From assembly GCA_949825065.1 (NCBI GenBank), contig OX463865.1, positions 16,879,763 through 16,943,762 of the forward strand: 64,000 bases of DNA. Reading direction: 5' to 3'. The position numbers and the translations under genes were made by a program. This stretch comes from Odontocerum albicorne. Its lineage: Eukaryota; Arthropoda; Insecta; Trichoptera; Odontoceridae. Under the pieces are notes generated by a model. The model was not told where the DNA came from and did no database searches. It worked only from the letters and a program-made list of their open reading frames with translations. Positions 41,281 to 52,050 of the stretch are shown here, piece after piece; position 1 is the first letter of the stretch; each line of letters begins with the position of its first letter.

Positions 41281-41404
41281 CATTAAAATTGTTGATACGT
41301 TTTTTTGCGACATCCTGTATTATACAATTAACTTGCAATATAAAAAAATAAATTATAAAAAGCACAGTTTTTTTTAAATATCAATTTATTTACTAGATAC
41401 TTAA

Positions 41405-41777
41405 CTATCGTCGTCATCGCCTAGTAGTTGAGGATTCCCTCACCGTTACAACACCAATTCGGTTGGAAAGTTAAATTGTGTCGTTAAGTTTTTTTAAGTG
41501 AGTGAGCCGTGGCCCACCAGTCAACTCACCAGCCATACTGCAGTACTGGATCCGATGGCACACTGAAGTGACACGATTGGAGTAGACCATATACTTTTTC
41601 CCTTTTTTTTAAAGAATAGATATGATAAAAGTCATAAGTATCCATCGTTATATTCTCTAATACCAGTCGGAAAAATGTTTGTGTTATACAAGGGGAGTTG
41701 CATAGCGCGGGTATCGAACTGACGAACTTCTGCACGAAAATCCGCCCATTGCTTTACCACGCGGCCATGCACCTTCC
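41405..41777 (-). mobile_element. SINE1 copy, most complete
   Basis: Read in reverse: head 'catggccgcgtggtaaagc' (A box TGGCCGCGTGG), 'cagttcgatacccgcgc' (B box), 'atgacttttatcata', an A-rich linker, 'ccatcggatccagtactgcag', 'gagttgactggtgggcc' and the 3' tail 'ccgaattggtgttgtaacgg', ending 'gcgatgacgacgatag'. About 370 bp. It defines the family. Confidence 0.82.
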
Positions 41778-41964
41778 ATACTTAATTGTTCCTACATACG
41801 ATCACGCCATTTCCCTCCCGGAGTAGACAATCTTATCTCGACCCACATCCTTCACCTATTTTACATTCATACACCTTCTTATACAACTCCTTCATTTTCC
41901 CTGACATTCAATGTTTCCTTTTTTCAAAATTACATCAATTTAATTCAACCATAAAAGAAGCAAA

Positions 41965-42105
41965 TGTCCTGGCTCTGCAATATACTTGATTGGACTGGTA
42001 TAAGGAGCGTTGGGGATCTTTTTCGGCTGCCGGGGACAAAGATACCTACTCTCAGCTGATATTCAACGTTGGGGGGACATGACATTACACCGAGAAGAAG
42101 AAGAA
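41965..42105 (+). pseudogene. LINE-B C-terminal scrap with (GAA)n end
   Basis: DWTGIRSVGDLF followed by the 3' UTR 'tattcaacgttgggggg' and a 'gagaagaagaagaag' terminus at 42088-42105. It matches the 3' ends at 11165 and 58435 in reverse orientation. Confidence 0.8.
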
Positions 42106-42109
42106 GATA

Positions 42110-42560
42110 AATTGCTTTGTATTCTCCTCTCTCACGCATTTTACTCACATTCGCGTCATAAAGTTATTTTGTAAGTATTTCCTTAATCATTTGTTCTACA
42201 TGTCCAAACCATTTCATAGTACTCTTTTTCATCTAACTTATCACATCAGTCTTAAGTATACATTCATCCCTTTCACTTCTTTCTATATTATGCCATAAAT
42301 TTTTCTCACGTGTATTATTCTCAGTGCACGCATTTCTACAGCATTTATACGATTCCTTTTATTGTAATTTATTTTTATCAAACACTGTTTATTCCAGTTT
42401 TTTGTGACGGTATAACCCTACCGGTTTCAAGGCTTTCAACTCATATTCAGGGGAGCACAAACAAGACGATTTCTTTTAGTATTTTTCTATGTCCAGGTTT
42501 CACTTCCATACCGTTTCATGTAAATATACGAACGGGGAGTTTATTGTCAAACGACAATAT
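42110..42560 (-). pseudogene. LINE-D-like C-terminus split by a PLE-like repeat
   Basis: Minus strand, before and after the insertion: VRIFTWNGMEVKPGHRK (42478-42560), then INAVEMRALRIILVRK-like sequence (42240-42360) and GLDM-NK-LRKYLQNNF. The order matches the LINE segment YGCETW...KIxAVEMxxLR...G. Many stops. Confidence 0.5.
42362..42475 (-). repeat. PLE-like repeat inserted in LINE-D
   Basis: 'attgtaatttatttttatcaaa' to 'tcaggggagcacaaacaaga'. It includes the complement of the CTGATGATGA/GAAAC motif with one change (catattcag). Single unit, no inverted partner. Confidence 0.8.
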
Positions 42561-43895
42561 CATGCAACCACCTAAACAAGAATTACGCAGATTTAAAGAC
42601 AATAGTTGGAAAAAAGATTACAAATTAATTTGCTAATTAACCATAATCAATTAACTATTTAATTAATTATAATTACTGGTGTAATCATTTACCATTCGAT
42701 TAATTACATTTGTATCCTTATTTCAGATTTCTCGTGAAAACTGTTACGATAGTGAATGCTTACGATACTAATATTTTGCGGAAAATTTGATCATTCAATA
42801 CAATTATAGTTAATTATTGATTTTAACAATGCATATATTTCTTTATTGCTGTTATACGAGTACGTTATCATTATTTGTCGCTGTGTACTAATTTAACGAG
42901 AAGTGCATGTTTACTAATTTAATGAGAAGTGTATACCTTTATGCAAAAGACCAACAATTCAAAACCTGCACCGCACAACTCCCTTCAAATAATACGTACA
43001 TTTTTTTCTTTCTTTTAAACAATTCACATTTGTTATTCCACGAATATTGATCACTTTTGCACCACCGTTCATCCAGCTAGTTTTAGACTGTCGCTATTTT
43101 TCACCATATTTAACTCTTTCACCATATTTAACTCGCGGGGAGCACACACGCCTGTGATCTGACGACAATCCAAGTTTCAAATCACAAATACTTAAAAAAA
43201 ATTACACAAAACTGGAATAAAAATTGAACTTAAATTTAAAATAATCTTTATTCTAGCGACATCTCTGAAAACCTTGTCAAATAATATTTTATTAGTTTAT
43301 GAGATATTGTTGAATAAACAGAGCGCCGAATTTTTTTGGTTTCTCAATATTTCCAGCATTAACGACCTGTCGCGCGGATCGAGTCCTGCGATGAGTCTCT
43401 CTTACGTAAATAAACATTACTAAGTCTCTCTTACGTAAATAAACATTACAAGTGCTATATGCATTTGATTGGGTGAGTGTCATGAAGCATTGATTTGATC
43501 GTAGCATTCCTTTGTGTATTTTACGTAATGTTAAGTTTATCTCCTTTATTTAATGAGTCTCCTTAAGAGTAATGACTATTATTTATTATCAGAAAATTAC
43601 TAAAGTGTCATGTTTACTTGGTGTTGTAATCAAATATCAGTGGTTCTAAACAAAATATGTGTTTAAACTTAGAAATTAAAAAACGCTGAAATTGTGCCGC
43701 GCACAGGATTCGTGGAATTTGATTTTTAACGCGGTGAACAGGTTAAAAAAAACGACATCGACTATTATTTTGGCAGTTTTCTCTTTGCCTGTTTAAACCA
43801 CTATATATTATACGATATAAAAAGTAGCATGGTCCCTGTGACAGTTCACAAATTTGCCCCAATACAACCTTGTAACGAAGTTCAGTAATTTTATC
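42561..43895. other. AT-rich, no gene; a 29-bp doublet
   Basis: 'taagtctctcttacgtaaat' plus 'aaacattac' occurs twice at about 43393-43450. 43060-43140 has 'tcaccatatttaactc' twice. No coding frame is supported. Confidence 0.5.
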
Positions 43896-43899
43896 TATT

Positions 43900-43981
43900 A
43901 ATGAGGTGAAAACCTTGAAACCAGTAAGGTTTTACATTTACATAAAGTGGAATGAACAGTGTTTGATAAAACAAATAACAA
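43900..43981 (+). repeat. PLE-like repeat, partial
   Basis: 'aatgaggtgaaaaccttgaaacc' to 'acaaataacaatg', broken at its 3' end by the TTAA MITE at 43984. Confidence 0.8.
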
Positions 43982-43987
43982 TGTTAA

Positions 43988-44591
43988 CCTTTCCCTTCCT
44001 GTACTAAAAGAAATTCGCGCGTTCCGGTGCTGTGTATTCAATACACATGGGCGATTTAAAACTGGAAAAATAATAATAGCCAATCGCTTAAATTTATTAA
44101 ATTTGAAGTCAAAAGTGATAATAATTGATATTTAATTGCTAAACACAAGAAAAAATCTCGGCCGACGTTCACAAAACGGGCGAAGCGACCACCTCAAATG
44201 AATTCCCGCGAGCTATTCAAGCGAGAGAAGCGAACAAACTGAGATTCTATTTCTTGCGTTCCAATATACCGAAATAGAGTAAGAGTAAGACGTGATTAGC
44301 GTCGCTTCCTCATCCATAGCGTTTTTTTTTTTAGAATGAATACACCTACGTCACACACTAGCACACGTTAGATTGTATTAGTGAATTTATTCCCGATTTG
44401 CACAAAATATCTCGGATGTGGCCGATTAGTGCTAATTATTATTAATATTATTTTTTTCATTCAATGCATAAATGTATTACGGAGAAATACCTAAGATCTG
44501 AATATGTACCTAAAATATTTATTATATTTATATAGATATTAAAGCTTTTAAAAGCAATGTGTACTAGTTACACATCACAGGGAAGGAAGGG
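43988..44591. mobile_element. piggyBac-type (TTAA) MITE
   Basis: TTAA at 43984-43987 and 44592-44595. The ends are imperfectly inverted: CCTTTCCCTTCCTGT at the left and ACAGGGAAGGAAGGG at the right. 604 bp, no transposase. TTAA duplication with C-rich termini fits piggyBac. Two more copies lie at 56767-57369 and 57513-57833. Confidence 0.8.
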
Positions 44592-44599
44592 TTAAATAA

Positions 44600-45075
44600 G
44601 CTTTAACTTGAGATCTTAATGAAATCCTTTTTTGGAAAAATATGAGTTACATCGGATATCGAGACCGCAAAATCGAAAACAGGCACCTTATTAAAAAGTT
44701 CACCGAGGTTGCCCAGGAGATGTATTATGTATTGTAATTTATTTTGTCTTATGTATGTTTAACTTTTATTCATCTTGAAATAAATTACATTTGATATATT
44801 TTAAATAATTCAAAGCAAAAAAAAACAATACGACCTTTTTACTTTTCTGCTCTTTCAAATAATAACTCGTTTGGCTTACCTGAAACAAGGAAAACACAAA
44901 TTAAAATATGATAAAAAACACAGTTTAACATTTATATACTCGTATATATACACCGATAAACATACAAAAAGTCTCCCTAAATTCTTTCAGGTATGTTGGG
45001 AAAAAATATGTAGTGTTATAAAAAGGTATCAAATACTCGTACATTTAAAGTGCTAATGTGAGTGAAATACATAGA
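44600..45075. other. AT-rich, no gene seen
   Basis: Short frames only. Nothing matched elsewhere in the window. Confidence 0.45.
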
Positions 45076-45077
45076 AG

Positions 45078-45512
45078 ATGTCGTCCTTTACTGTCCATGC
45101 AGTTAGACTTTGGAATAAGTTACAAACCAATATAAGACGCGTTCCGTCCTTTGCATGCTTTAAGAAGCGACTGAAAAAACTCTTAATTTCTAATCAGTAA
45201 AATAACGTGTTTCATTCCTGATTTTTAATTTCCTTTCCTCTCCACTATATCCCTTCCTTTCCTTTTGATTGATGATATCTCACTTTATATGAACAATAAT
45301 GTTAGGGTGATTGTCCGTCTTTGTGGGGCTCGTGGGCATATGCTCACGTATGTGTTCATGGATTTCGTGGGGATGGATAGTCATTTGAATGATTTATGCG
45401 ACCACGTAACTTGCATAATTTACTTTAGTCTAGTTGGTTGGAAGAGATTGCCACCTAGCAATAAGTCCACCAGATTGTATTTGCAATAAAAGTGCTAAGT
45501 AAATAAATAAGA
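45078..45512 (+). mobile_element. LINE-A, strongly 5'-truncated
   Basis: From 'gtcgtcctttactgtccatgc' through 'gcatgctttaagaagcgactg' to the small frame MIDDISLYMNNNVRVIVRL and the end 'ttgcaataaaagtgctaagtaaataaat'. Confidence 0.87.
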
Positions 45513-45725
45513 GGTAGAACAAAGAAAGTACGGAGGGATCAAATGAATTATATTTTGAAAGAAAAAAAAATTAAATTTAGATGGAAATATTTGGAGCTGT
45601 ATGATAAAACGTTTGTAGGAGAGGAGACGAGAGATTTGTGTTGTGGTGTGAAAGTCTGGCATTATATCCTCTCTGCCTACCCTAGCAGAAAAACGCCAGG
45701 CTTGTATTGTTATACGAAAAAAATC
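45513..45725 (+). pseudogene. LINE-D tail
   Basis: RGRTKKVRRDQMNYILKE, then a decayed middle and VWHYILSAYPSRKTPG. Matches the tail at 4290-4650. It directly follows the LINE-A 3' end. Confidence 0.6.
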
Positions 45726-45879
45726 TTAGTTTCTGGTGGGGTTTGAAATTACTTATTCCTTCTAACATATATTCTCAGTTTTGAAGCCCAACAACAACGA
45801 TTAAAGATTAAAATGGATTTTGGATTTTTTGAGTATTCATCGGTGTATCCATATCTTCACAATTTTTTTTTTGTCACTT

Positions 45880-45985
45880 ACGTCATGTTTGACAAGCCTC
45901 ATGTTCGACAGGTCTTATGTTGACCAAGTCTTATGTTCGACAGGTTTTATGTTGACCAAGTCTTATGTTCGACAGATTTCGTCTT
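45880..45985 (+). repeat. 32-bp tandem repeat, about 3 units
   Basis: 'gttcgacaggtcttatgttgaccaagtcttat' type units; a 16-bp sub-period is visible. Non-coding. Confidence 0.85.
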
Positions 45986-46429
45986 CCTTTCGAAGAATTA
46001 AAATTGGCGCAGTTATATCTCCGTCACTTAAAAGCTTATTATTTATTCGCCATTCCACGTACATGTTCCACGTTTCTTCTTCGAAAAATCTTACTTCACA
46101 AGAATTATTATCTCCAATTACAATTCCTTGCTGAAGACTAGCAATTTGCATATTTATCACATTTTTTTCCCTCCTTCGTCCTTCATATAAATGTTTCTGC
46201 AAATACACTTTCGCGGCAAAATATAAAAATTATTATGAAAATTTTGCGCGAAATAAATTAAATTTTTTTTTTTGCAAAAATATTTATTTATGAAGTTAAA
46301 TTCGTTTTATGAAAAAAACAAAAGGAAAATTGAAAATGAGAAATTCCTCGAGGCTGCCTTAAAATCTTTGCAGGATCGTTGATATAAAATAAACATAATT
46401 ATAAAGGAAAATGTCGTTTGCTTTTTACG
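45986..46429. other. AT-rich, no gene seen
   Basis: A minus-strand frame (45963-46208, MQIASLQQGIVIGDNNSC) has no recognised motif. 'catattatgaaaatt' type low complexity follows. Confidence 0.35.
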
Positions 46430-47000
46430 GGGTGGAAACCTATCGTGTATTTCTAATTGTGATGACAACGACAATTAAGAAATGCGGGCAGTGTTGTAGG
46501 TAACGACAATTAGAGAAAAGGATGCAGTATTGTCGATTACAACATTGTAGGTAACGACAATTAGAGAAAAGGATGCAGTATTTTGTAGGTAACGACAATT
46601 AGAGAAAAGGATGCAGTATTGTCGATTACAACAGTGGAAACCTATCGTCTATTTCTAGTGATGACAACGACAATTAAGAAATGCGGGCAGTGTTGTAGGT
46701 AACGACAATAAGATAAAAGGGTGCAGTATTGTCGATTACAACATTTGATAAAGAGATGAGTGCCGTTGAAAACGACAGTTGAGAAAAGGGAGCAGCGTTG
46801 TTGACGACAGTAGAGGAAAAGCGACTGGGTTATCTATAACGTCAATAAAGGAAAAGTGACAGCGTTGTCGACAATATCAGTTGAGGAAAAACAACAGCGT
46901 TGTCTACAATGTTAGTTGAGGTAAATCACAAGCGTTGTTGACAACATAAGTTGAGGCAAAGCAATACCGTTCTGGACAACAAAAAATTGAAAAAGAGGGC
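46430..47000 (+). repeat. Irregular 'acgacaattagagaaaag' array with a 202-bp super-repeat
   Basis: Units of 45-60 bp hold 'gtaacgacaattagagaaaa', 'ggatgcagtattgtcgatta' and 'caacatt', decaying rightwards into 'gttgaggaaaa' units. The phrase 'gtggaaacctatcgt.tatt' occurs at 46430 and 46632, so a block of about 202 bp was itself duplicated. Confidence 0.85.
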
Positions 47001-47200
47001 TGAGTTAGCACTCAGGAAAACACTGACCCAGCATTTGACTTTGGAATTACTGACATATAACGATACGCATTTTGCACACACAGTATTTTCCTAAGATGAG
47101 TTAATTAAACCTTATTACTCGATACTTACTTTATTATTAATATTGAAGAGTGAAGTTAACAATAGAGTAAGAAGAAAGAAAGAGAATACATTTGATTAAT

Positions 47201-47347
47201 TATTTATGTTGTTATACTCGTAATGTAAGTTGATGTTATTCCGTGGTGTTATTTATGTTGTTATACTCGTAATGTAAGTTGATGTTATTCCGTGGTGTTA
47301 TTTATGTTGTTATACTCGTAATGTAAGTTGATGTTATTCCGTGGTGT
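47201..47347 (+). repeat. 49-bp tandem repeat, 3 units
   Basis: Units start at 47201, 47250 and 47299 with 'tatttatgttgttatactcg' and end 'gatgttattccgtggtgt'. Near-perfect identity. Confidence 0.93.
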
Positions 47348-47369
47348 TATTTTGCTTTTTGCGTAGCAT

Positions 47370-47893
47370 TTTCTCAGATGACGGAATAGTTAAGAAGGAT
47401 GTCGAACGGCGTGTAATTATAGCAAACAAAGTAACAATTTGCTTTGATTTCAAAAAACTTTTTTTTGTTCATTGAAGTATAATGTATGACATTTAAACAC
47501 AAAAAAACATTGAACACATCTTGCAGCTCCACAGACGTCCACTCTTTTGTCAAAATTTTCGATGACATTTTGGCATAATTGCGGTTCTAACTCACCAATA
47601 ACGCGAATAATTTCGTCCTTCAGACCAGGAATTGATCGGGGGTAGTTCTTATAGACCTGGTTTTTCACGTTACCTCACATAAAATAGTTCAACGGTGTTA
47701 GATCACATGATCTTACTGGCCAATTAACATTACCGTTTCCGGAAATTACAATACATAAAATAATTCAACAATTTGAACGCGTTGTTGTATTGTGTACGAC
47801 TCCATTTTTATAAATGTCATACATTACTTTTCTCAAATGTCACAAGTCCCAGGCAAGTTCTCGACGTCATCTGTGTTTAATCCAAGAATTAAA
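47370..47893 (-). pseudogene. IS630/Tc1-like transposase remnant
   Basis: Minus strand. The start reads MESYTIQQRVQIVELFYVL. A deletion then leads to WPVRSCDLTPLNYFMWGNVK, NQVYKNYPRSIPGLKDEIIR, VIGELEPQLCQNVIENFDKR and VDVCGAARCVQCF. DLTPL(D)YF(L)WG carries the last catalytic acid of the DDE/D core in this superfamily; here it is N. The first two acids are deleted. The 5' terminus matches 50785-50892. Confidence 0.85.
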
Positions 47894-48060
47894 AAAACCG
47901 CTTAATTTGAAAGATCTTTTACAAATGTTTAGAAAAAGATATTTGTTAACAAAACCGCAGAATTTACTGCAGGAAGATGAATTATAAAGAAACCTTTGTA
48001 GATCTTCCGATGTGTGGAATAAACAAATTTGGTATATGTATTGGAGTATAGTAATACATA

Positions 48061-48564
48061 TACAAGTGTTGTGTTCATATAATAACAGTTAAAATCAAAT
48101 AAAACACAATTCATTTATCCGAATAAAATAGAAATTAAAAAAACAATGTGATAACAAGAAATACATAAAAAATGTTATGATGACAAGAAACATACGAAAA
48201 ATATTATGATAACAAGGAACACACAAAAATATGGTGATACTCGTAACAAGAAGCACACGTATTAAAAACACATAAATCAGTAAAAAAAACATTCGCTGAA
48301 CAATTTCTAATACATGATCACTTGTTTTCACACCCAAAAATACAAAAATATTACTCAATAAAAAGTCTTGAACCATTGAAACACGTAAGGCAAGCAAACA
48401 AAATGACAATATCATAAATAATCCATTAAATGTAGCCTCTTCTCCCCTTCTAACTCAATTCCTCCTTGGAACCATAAGCAACAAATAATATAGCCACTTT
48501 GACACTATGGTATTTTACCCAAAAACTCACATTATGATGTTATTAATATATGTTATACTTCAGT
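48061..48564. other. AT-rich; short degenerate tandem repeat
   Basis: 48150-48260 has about four 30-36-bp units ('aacaagaaacatacgaaaaa'). A minus-strand frame over it is low-complexity hydrophobic and not credible. Confidence 0.45.
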
Positions 48565-48605
48565 TCTGAACAACACGCTTGATGATGACACAGCAAGTGT
48601 TGAAA
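48565..48605 (+). other. Diverged CTGATGATG / hairpin / GAAAC motif
   Basis: 'cttgatgatgacacagcaag' then 'tgttgaaacgc'. Same layout as the PLE-like core, but the hairpin here is ACAC/GTGT instead of AGG/CCT. Different bases with the same pairing suggest a conserved RNA fold rather than conserved sequence. Surroundings do not match the PLE-like repeat otherwise. Confidence 0.4.
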
Positions 48606-49079
48606 CGCATTATACATTTGTTTATTTTTTTATTTATTGATTTTTATAAACTAATCTATAACACAACCATTTGCCAAAGGCTATACCTATTAATCAATTT
48701 ATATCTTAAGAACTAATCTAATTTATGTAATATTATAACTATGAACTAACTTAATTTCAATTTCCAACGTGTCATTTTACTTTAAATAATCTTAATTTTT
48801 TATTTATTTGAAATAGTAACACCTACATATTAACTTATAACTAGATAACAATTCTACAACTAATTATTTTAATACTAATTATTGAGCATGTAACTTGTCC
48901 ACTCGTTTAGGCTACTTGCATTCCATCACATTGACTCAGGTCTTGGTCCTCCCAGCTAATACTGTAGTTGGACTAGTCAGGCATCAGATGATGCTTCGGA
49001 AGCCTGTGCTTATAACGAAAATGTACATCATAGGTCAAAATGGGATGAATGAGGGTTTTTACAGAGAAAGAGGTTAATT
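48606..49079. other. AT-rich, no gene seen
   Basis: Many 'aactaatt' and 'ataac' words, no tandem order. Nothing coding. Confidence 0.45.
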
Positions 49080-49420
49080 TTGAGTAAAAAGAAGCTGTGG
49101 CAGTGGAATATCGAACGAATAGTCCCGATACCCTTGTGGCCCTTCTATCTGATGCAAGATTTTACCATTGTCTGTTGAGCTAGTAGGCTGATTGTAGAAT
49201 TAATAATGAATCGATTTTTTACTTAATTTTGCATCAATGTCAACTTGCTATTGTGAGGTGCTGGCAGCTGACTCGAGACGGCTGCGTATCGTATAACTAA
49301 CTTATTTTTGGCTAAAAGGAAGCTGCGTCTGTAAAATTTCGAATTGATAGCCCCAATGCCCTTTTGACCCTTCTGTCTAATGCTATTCAGATGGTTTTTC
49401 ACGTCAAACACCGGATGAGC
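49080..49420 (-). repeat. Low-copy repeat, two diverged units
   Basis: 'gaagctgtggcagtggaatatcg' (49092) and 'gaagctgcgtctgtaaaattt' (49320) begin similar 90-bp stretches including 'gcccttttgacccttctgtct'. Another scrap is near 25975-26035. No protein. Confidence 0.5.
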
Positions 49421-49984
49421 ATTGTAATTTGCAATAAATTAAGTGGAACAAAACGAAGTAACTGTATTTGAATTTTATATTAAAAAAACGATAATTAAAA
49501 AGAATGATTAACCGAGGGGTACGTTTCTTAAAGATATATATTTAAGGATGCGGAATGAAATATCTTCGTTACAGCTTTACCATAAGGATTTCAACTAGAA
49601 ACATTGTAGGAAAGAAACACTTAAATTTCCTGTTTTCGTATAAAATCATTAAGGATCTACGAGATATTAAAAATTTCATTAAAACAATTATGTTTTGTAT
49701 AAAATTTATTACCGTCTACAGCGTGAGATAGCGAATGTTTTAATTTGCGTCAAGGTTATCTGAACTACCCTATAAAGTAGACATTTAAAAAAAATCGATG
49801 TAAGGGCTGATAATTACTGTAGACATCTTGATATTTAAGGCAGATATGGTATTACCAGAAGAAGCGTCTTCTCTCTACACCACTTCGGCATTGACTTTTT
49901 CAAGATAAACTTTTCTTTAATTACTCGTATTTATTTTACATACATACATACAAACCATTACGCCATATCCCTGTCGAAGTTGGA
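49421..49984. other. AT-rich, no gene seen
   Basis: A short (catacata)n at 49940. No coding. Confidence 0.45.
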
Positions 49985-50245
49985 AAAGAGGAAAGACCGG
50001 AATACTTTCCTATCTCCATACACATGCTATTTTATACAGCAAAAGTCTTCTCCCTGGCTCCATCCCAACGCACTGTCTGCGAAGACTGTTGGTGTTAGCT
50101 CTCCTCGTCCTCAGGTTGTATGCTCTTCTGTCCCGGACTACGTCCCCCAGGCCTTGCCTCTGAATCAGGTTATCTTTTTGCACCACCCATGAATTCTTTG
50201 GTCTTTCTCTGGTTGTTATTCGAGGAAGATCCATGGAGATTGCCT
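49985..50245 (-). pseudogene. LINE-F C-terminal tail
   Basis: Minus strand: MDLPRITTRERPKNSWVV, QKDNLIQRQGLGDVVRDRRA, YNLRTRRANTNSLRRQ. The RGRPKNSW...RRAYxLRTRRANxNSLxRQ pattern is shared with 53460-53670 on the plus strand, which confirms the family. One or two frameshifts. Confidence 0.75.
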
Positions 50246-50784
50246 GGTTTTCGGTTTATTTGACTAAGTTTTTATCCACCGATTGTCATCGGACGTGTAT
50301 TTTATACAGCAAAAGTGTTCATTCTAAATATTTTTGTTTTAATTGTTTAATTAAAAAAGTTTTTTTTTGTATATTCTGCCAAACTTAATGTGTTAACCAC
50401 TTGCTACGGGCTCTTTTATATTATTTTTGTCATAAGTAACCTTTTACTTATGAATAAACATTATAATTTCCAGTAACGAAAATAGAAATATCAAAAAAAA
50501 ATACAATAACCAGGTTTATTCGATACCTATCTGGTTGATTGATAGATATTGCTTAGTGGCAATAAACCCACCGTATACGATAAAAGTGTATCACAATATA
50601 ATACAGAAACACCAACATAACCTTTATCTTTCTACGTTTTCTTCTTTCAGAATATAATTAACTTTATCCAACCATACTTTCTTTAATTTTCCTCTCATAG
50701 ATTATCTCTTCAATGTATTTTTTCCGTCATTATCATTTTCGTCACACGTGAGATTTCGGAATGTATTTATTTATAAAGGGTCTT
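50246..50784. other. AT-rich; one LINE/SINE tail
   Basis: 50535-50590 is a copy of the shared tail ('ggttgattgatagatattgc', 'ggcaataaacccaccg', 'gataaaagtg'). 50620-50740 may be antisense LINE-D tail ('tccaaccatactttcttt'). No coding. Confidence 0.45.
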
Positions 50785-50892
50785 TCAAATTGAGTGTTTT
50801 TTTTTTAATTCTTGGATAAAACACAGATGGCGTTGCGAACTTGCCTGGGTCTTGTGATATTTGAGAAGTGTGTATAAACATTTCTTCAGTGC
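50785..50892 (+). mobile_element. IS630-like 5' end
   Basis: 'gggtctttcaaattgagtg', 'ttaattcttggataaaacac' and 'gaacttgcctgggtcttgtg' match the 5' terminus of the element at 47893-47830. The rest of the element is replaced by a minisatellite. Confidence 0.75.
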
Positions 50893-51540
50893 GATAGTAT
50901 TCTCTTTATGCATGTTAGCGATAGTCATTCTTTGTCCTGTATATTCTAGATAATGAACACATTATTTTAGTGACATATCCGAAGTGTGACAGTGTTTGCT
51001 TCATGCATGTTATCGATAGTCATTCTTTGTCCTGTAGATTCTAGATAATGAACACATTATTTTAGTGACGTATCAGAAGTGTGACAGTATTCGCTTCATG
51101 CATATTATCGTAGTCATTCTTTGTCCTGAGGATTCTAGATAATGAACACCTTATTTTAGTGACATATCCGAAGCGTGACAATGTTCGCTTCATGCATGTT
51201 ATCGATAGTCATTCTTTGTCCTGTAGATTCTAGATAATGAACACATTATTTTAGTGGCATATCCGAAGTGTGACAGTATTCGCTTTATACATGTTATCGA
51301 TAGTCATTATTTGTCCTGAAGATTCTAGATAATGAGCACATTATTTTAGTGACGCATCCGAAGTGTGACTGTATTCGCTTCATGCATATTATCAATAGTC
51401 ATTCTTTGTCCTGAAGGTTCTAGATAATGAACACATTATTTTAGTGACGTATCAGAAGTGTGACAGTATTCGCTTCATACATTTTATCGATAGTCATTCT
51501 TTATCCTGTAGATTCTGGAGAATGAACACATTAGTAAATT
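50893..51540 (+). repeat. 95-bp minisatellite, about 7 units
   Basis: Period 95, measured between the 'gtcattc' words at 50924 and 51019. Units contain 'cttcatgcatgttatcgata', 'attctagataatgaacacatt' and 'ttttagtgacatatccgaag'. A few percent divergence. It starts where the IS630-like 5' end stops. Confidence 0.92.
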
Positions 51541-51975
51541 TTACAGTACATATCGTAAATCGAAATTAAAAAAATGTATTTAACATACTACAAAAAATCG
51601 CGAATAAAAATATAACGCAAAATAAATAACCCTCTATTGTGTATATTTTTCAAATGAAAGACTTTGCAAAAAGTCAAATACAAGACGGCACTACAAATCC
51701 TGTCCTTTTATATCATGTCGTAAGTCACGAACCGCAAGGATAGACAAGAAATATGATCTTCATGTGCCGGATTTGTACTGCACCGGACTGCATTGGGCTG
51801 CCCTGTTTGAAAAAGATTATTTCAAATCCTAGTATGAAATGTTTGGGTGCAAGTGCAAGGGGATTCCTAAGAATTATTTTTTGCTTTTCAGCCCCCGAAG
51901 AGATTTGTTCTTATTTTTTGACACTTGATTGTATAATAAAACATTAAAATAAGTTAAGTTTATTTTGTACTTGAT
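51541..51975. other. No gene recognised
   Basis: A 64-codon frame (51753-51947) has four cysteines near its start but no known pattern. Left as chance. Confidence 0.35.
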
Positions 51976-52050
51976 AGACGACCTCCGTAAACTAGTTGGA
52001 AAAATGTATGTCTTTCGACCTAAAGTTCGTGTGTTCGATATTCAAAAATA
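51976..52050 (+). mobile_element. tRNA-like SINE head
   Basis: 'gacgacctccgtaaactagttgg' and 'gttcgtgtgttcgatattc' (B box), tRNA-like spacing, followed by an A/T run. Confidence 0.45.

Larger units (their letters stand above)
40200..41317 (+). mobile_element. IS630/Tc1-like element containing two other repeats
   Basis: TA at 40198-40199 and 41318-41319. The ends are inverted: 'cagggtgtcgcaaaaaat' at 40200 and 'tttttttgcgacatcctg' at 41300-41317. Inside are a transposase remnant, a folded PLE-like scrap (40656-40755) and a LINE-R copy (40757-41280) placed in the 3' UTR just before the right end. The host element is therefore older than both. Confidence 0.85.
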
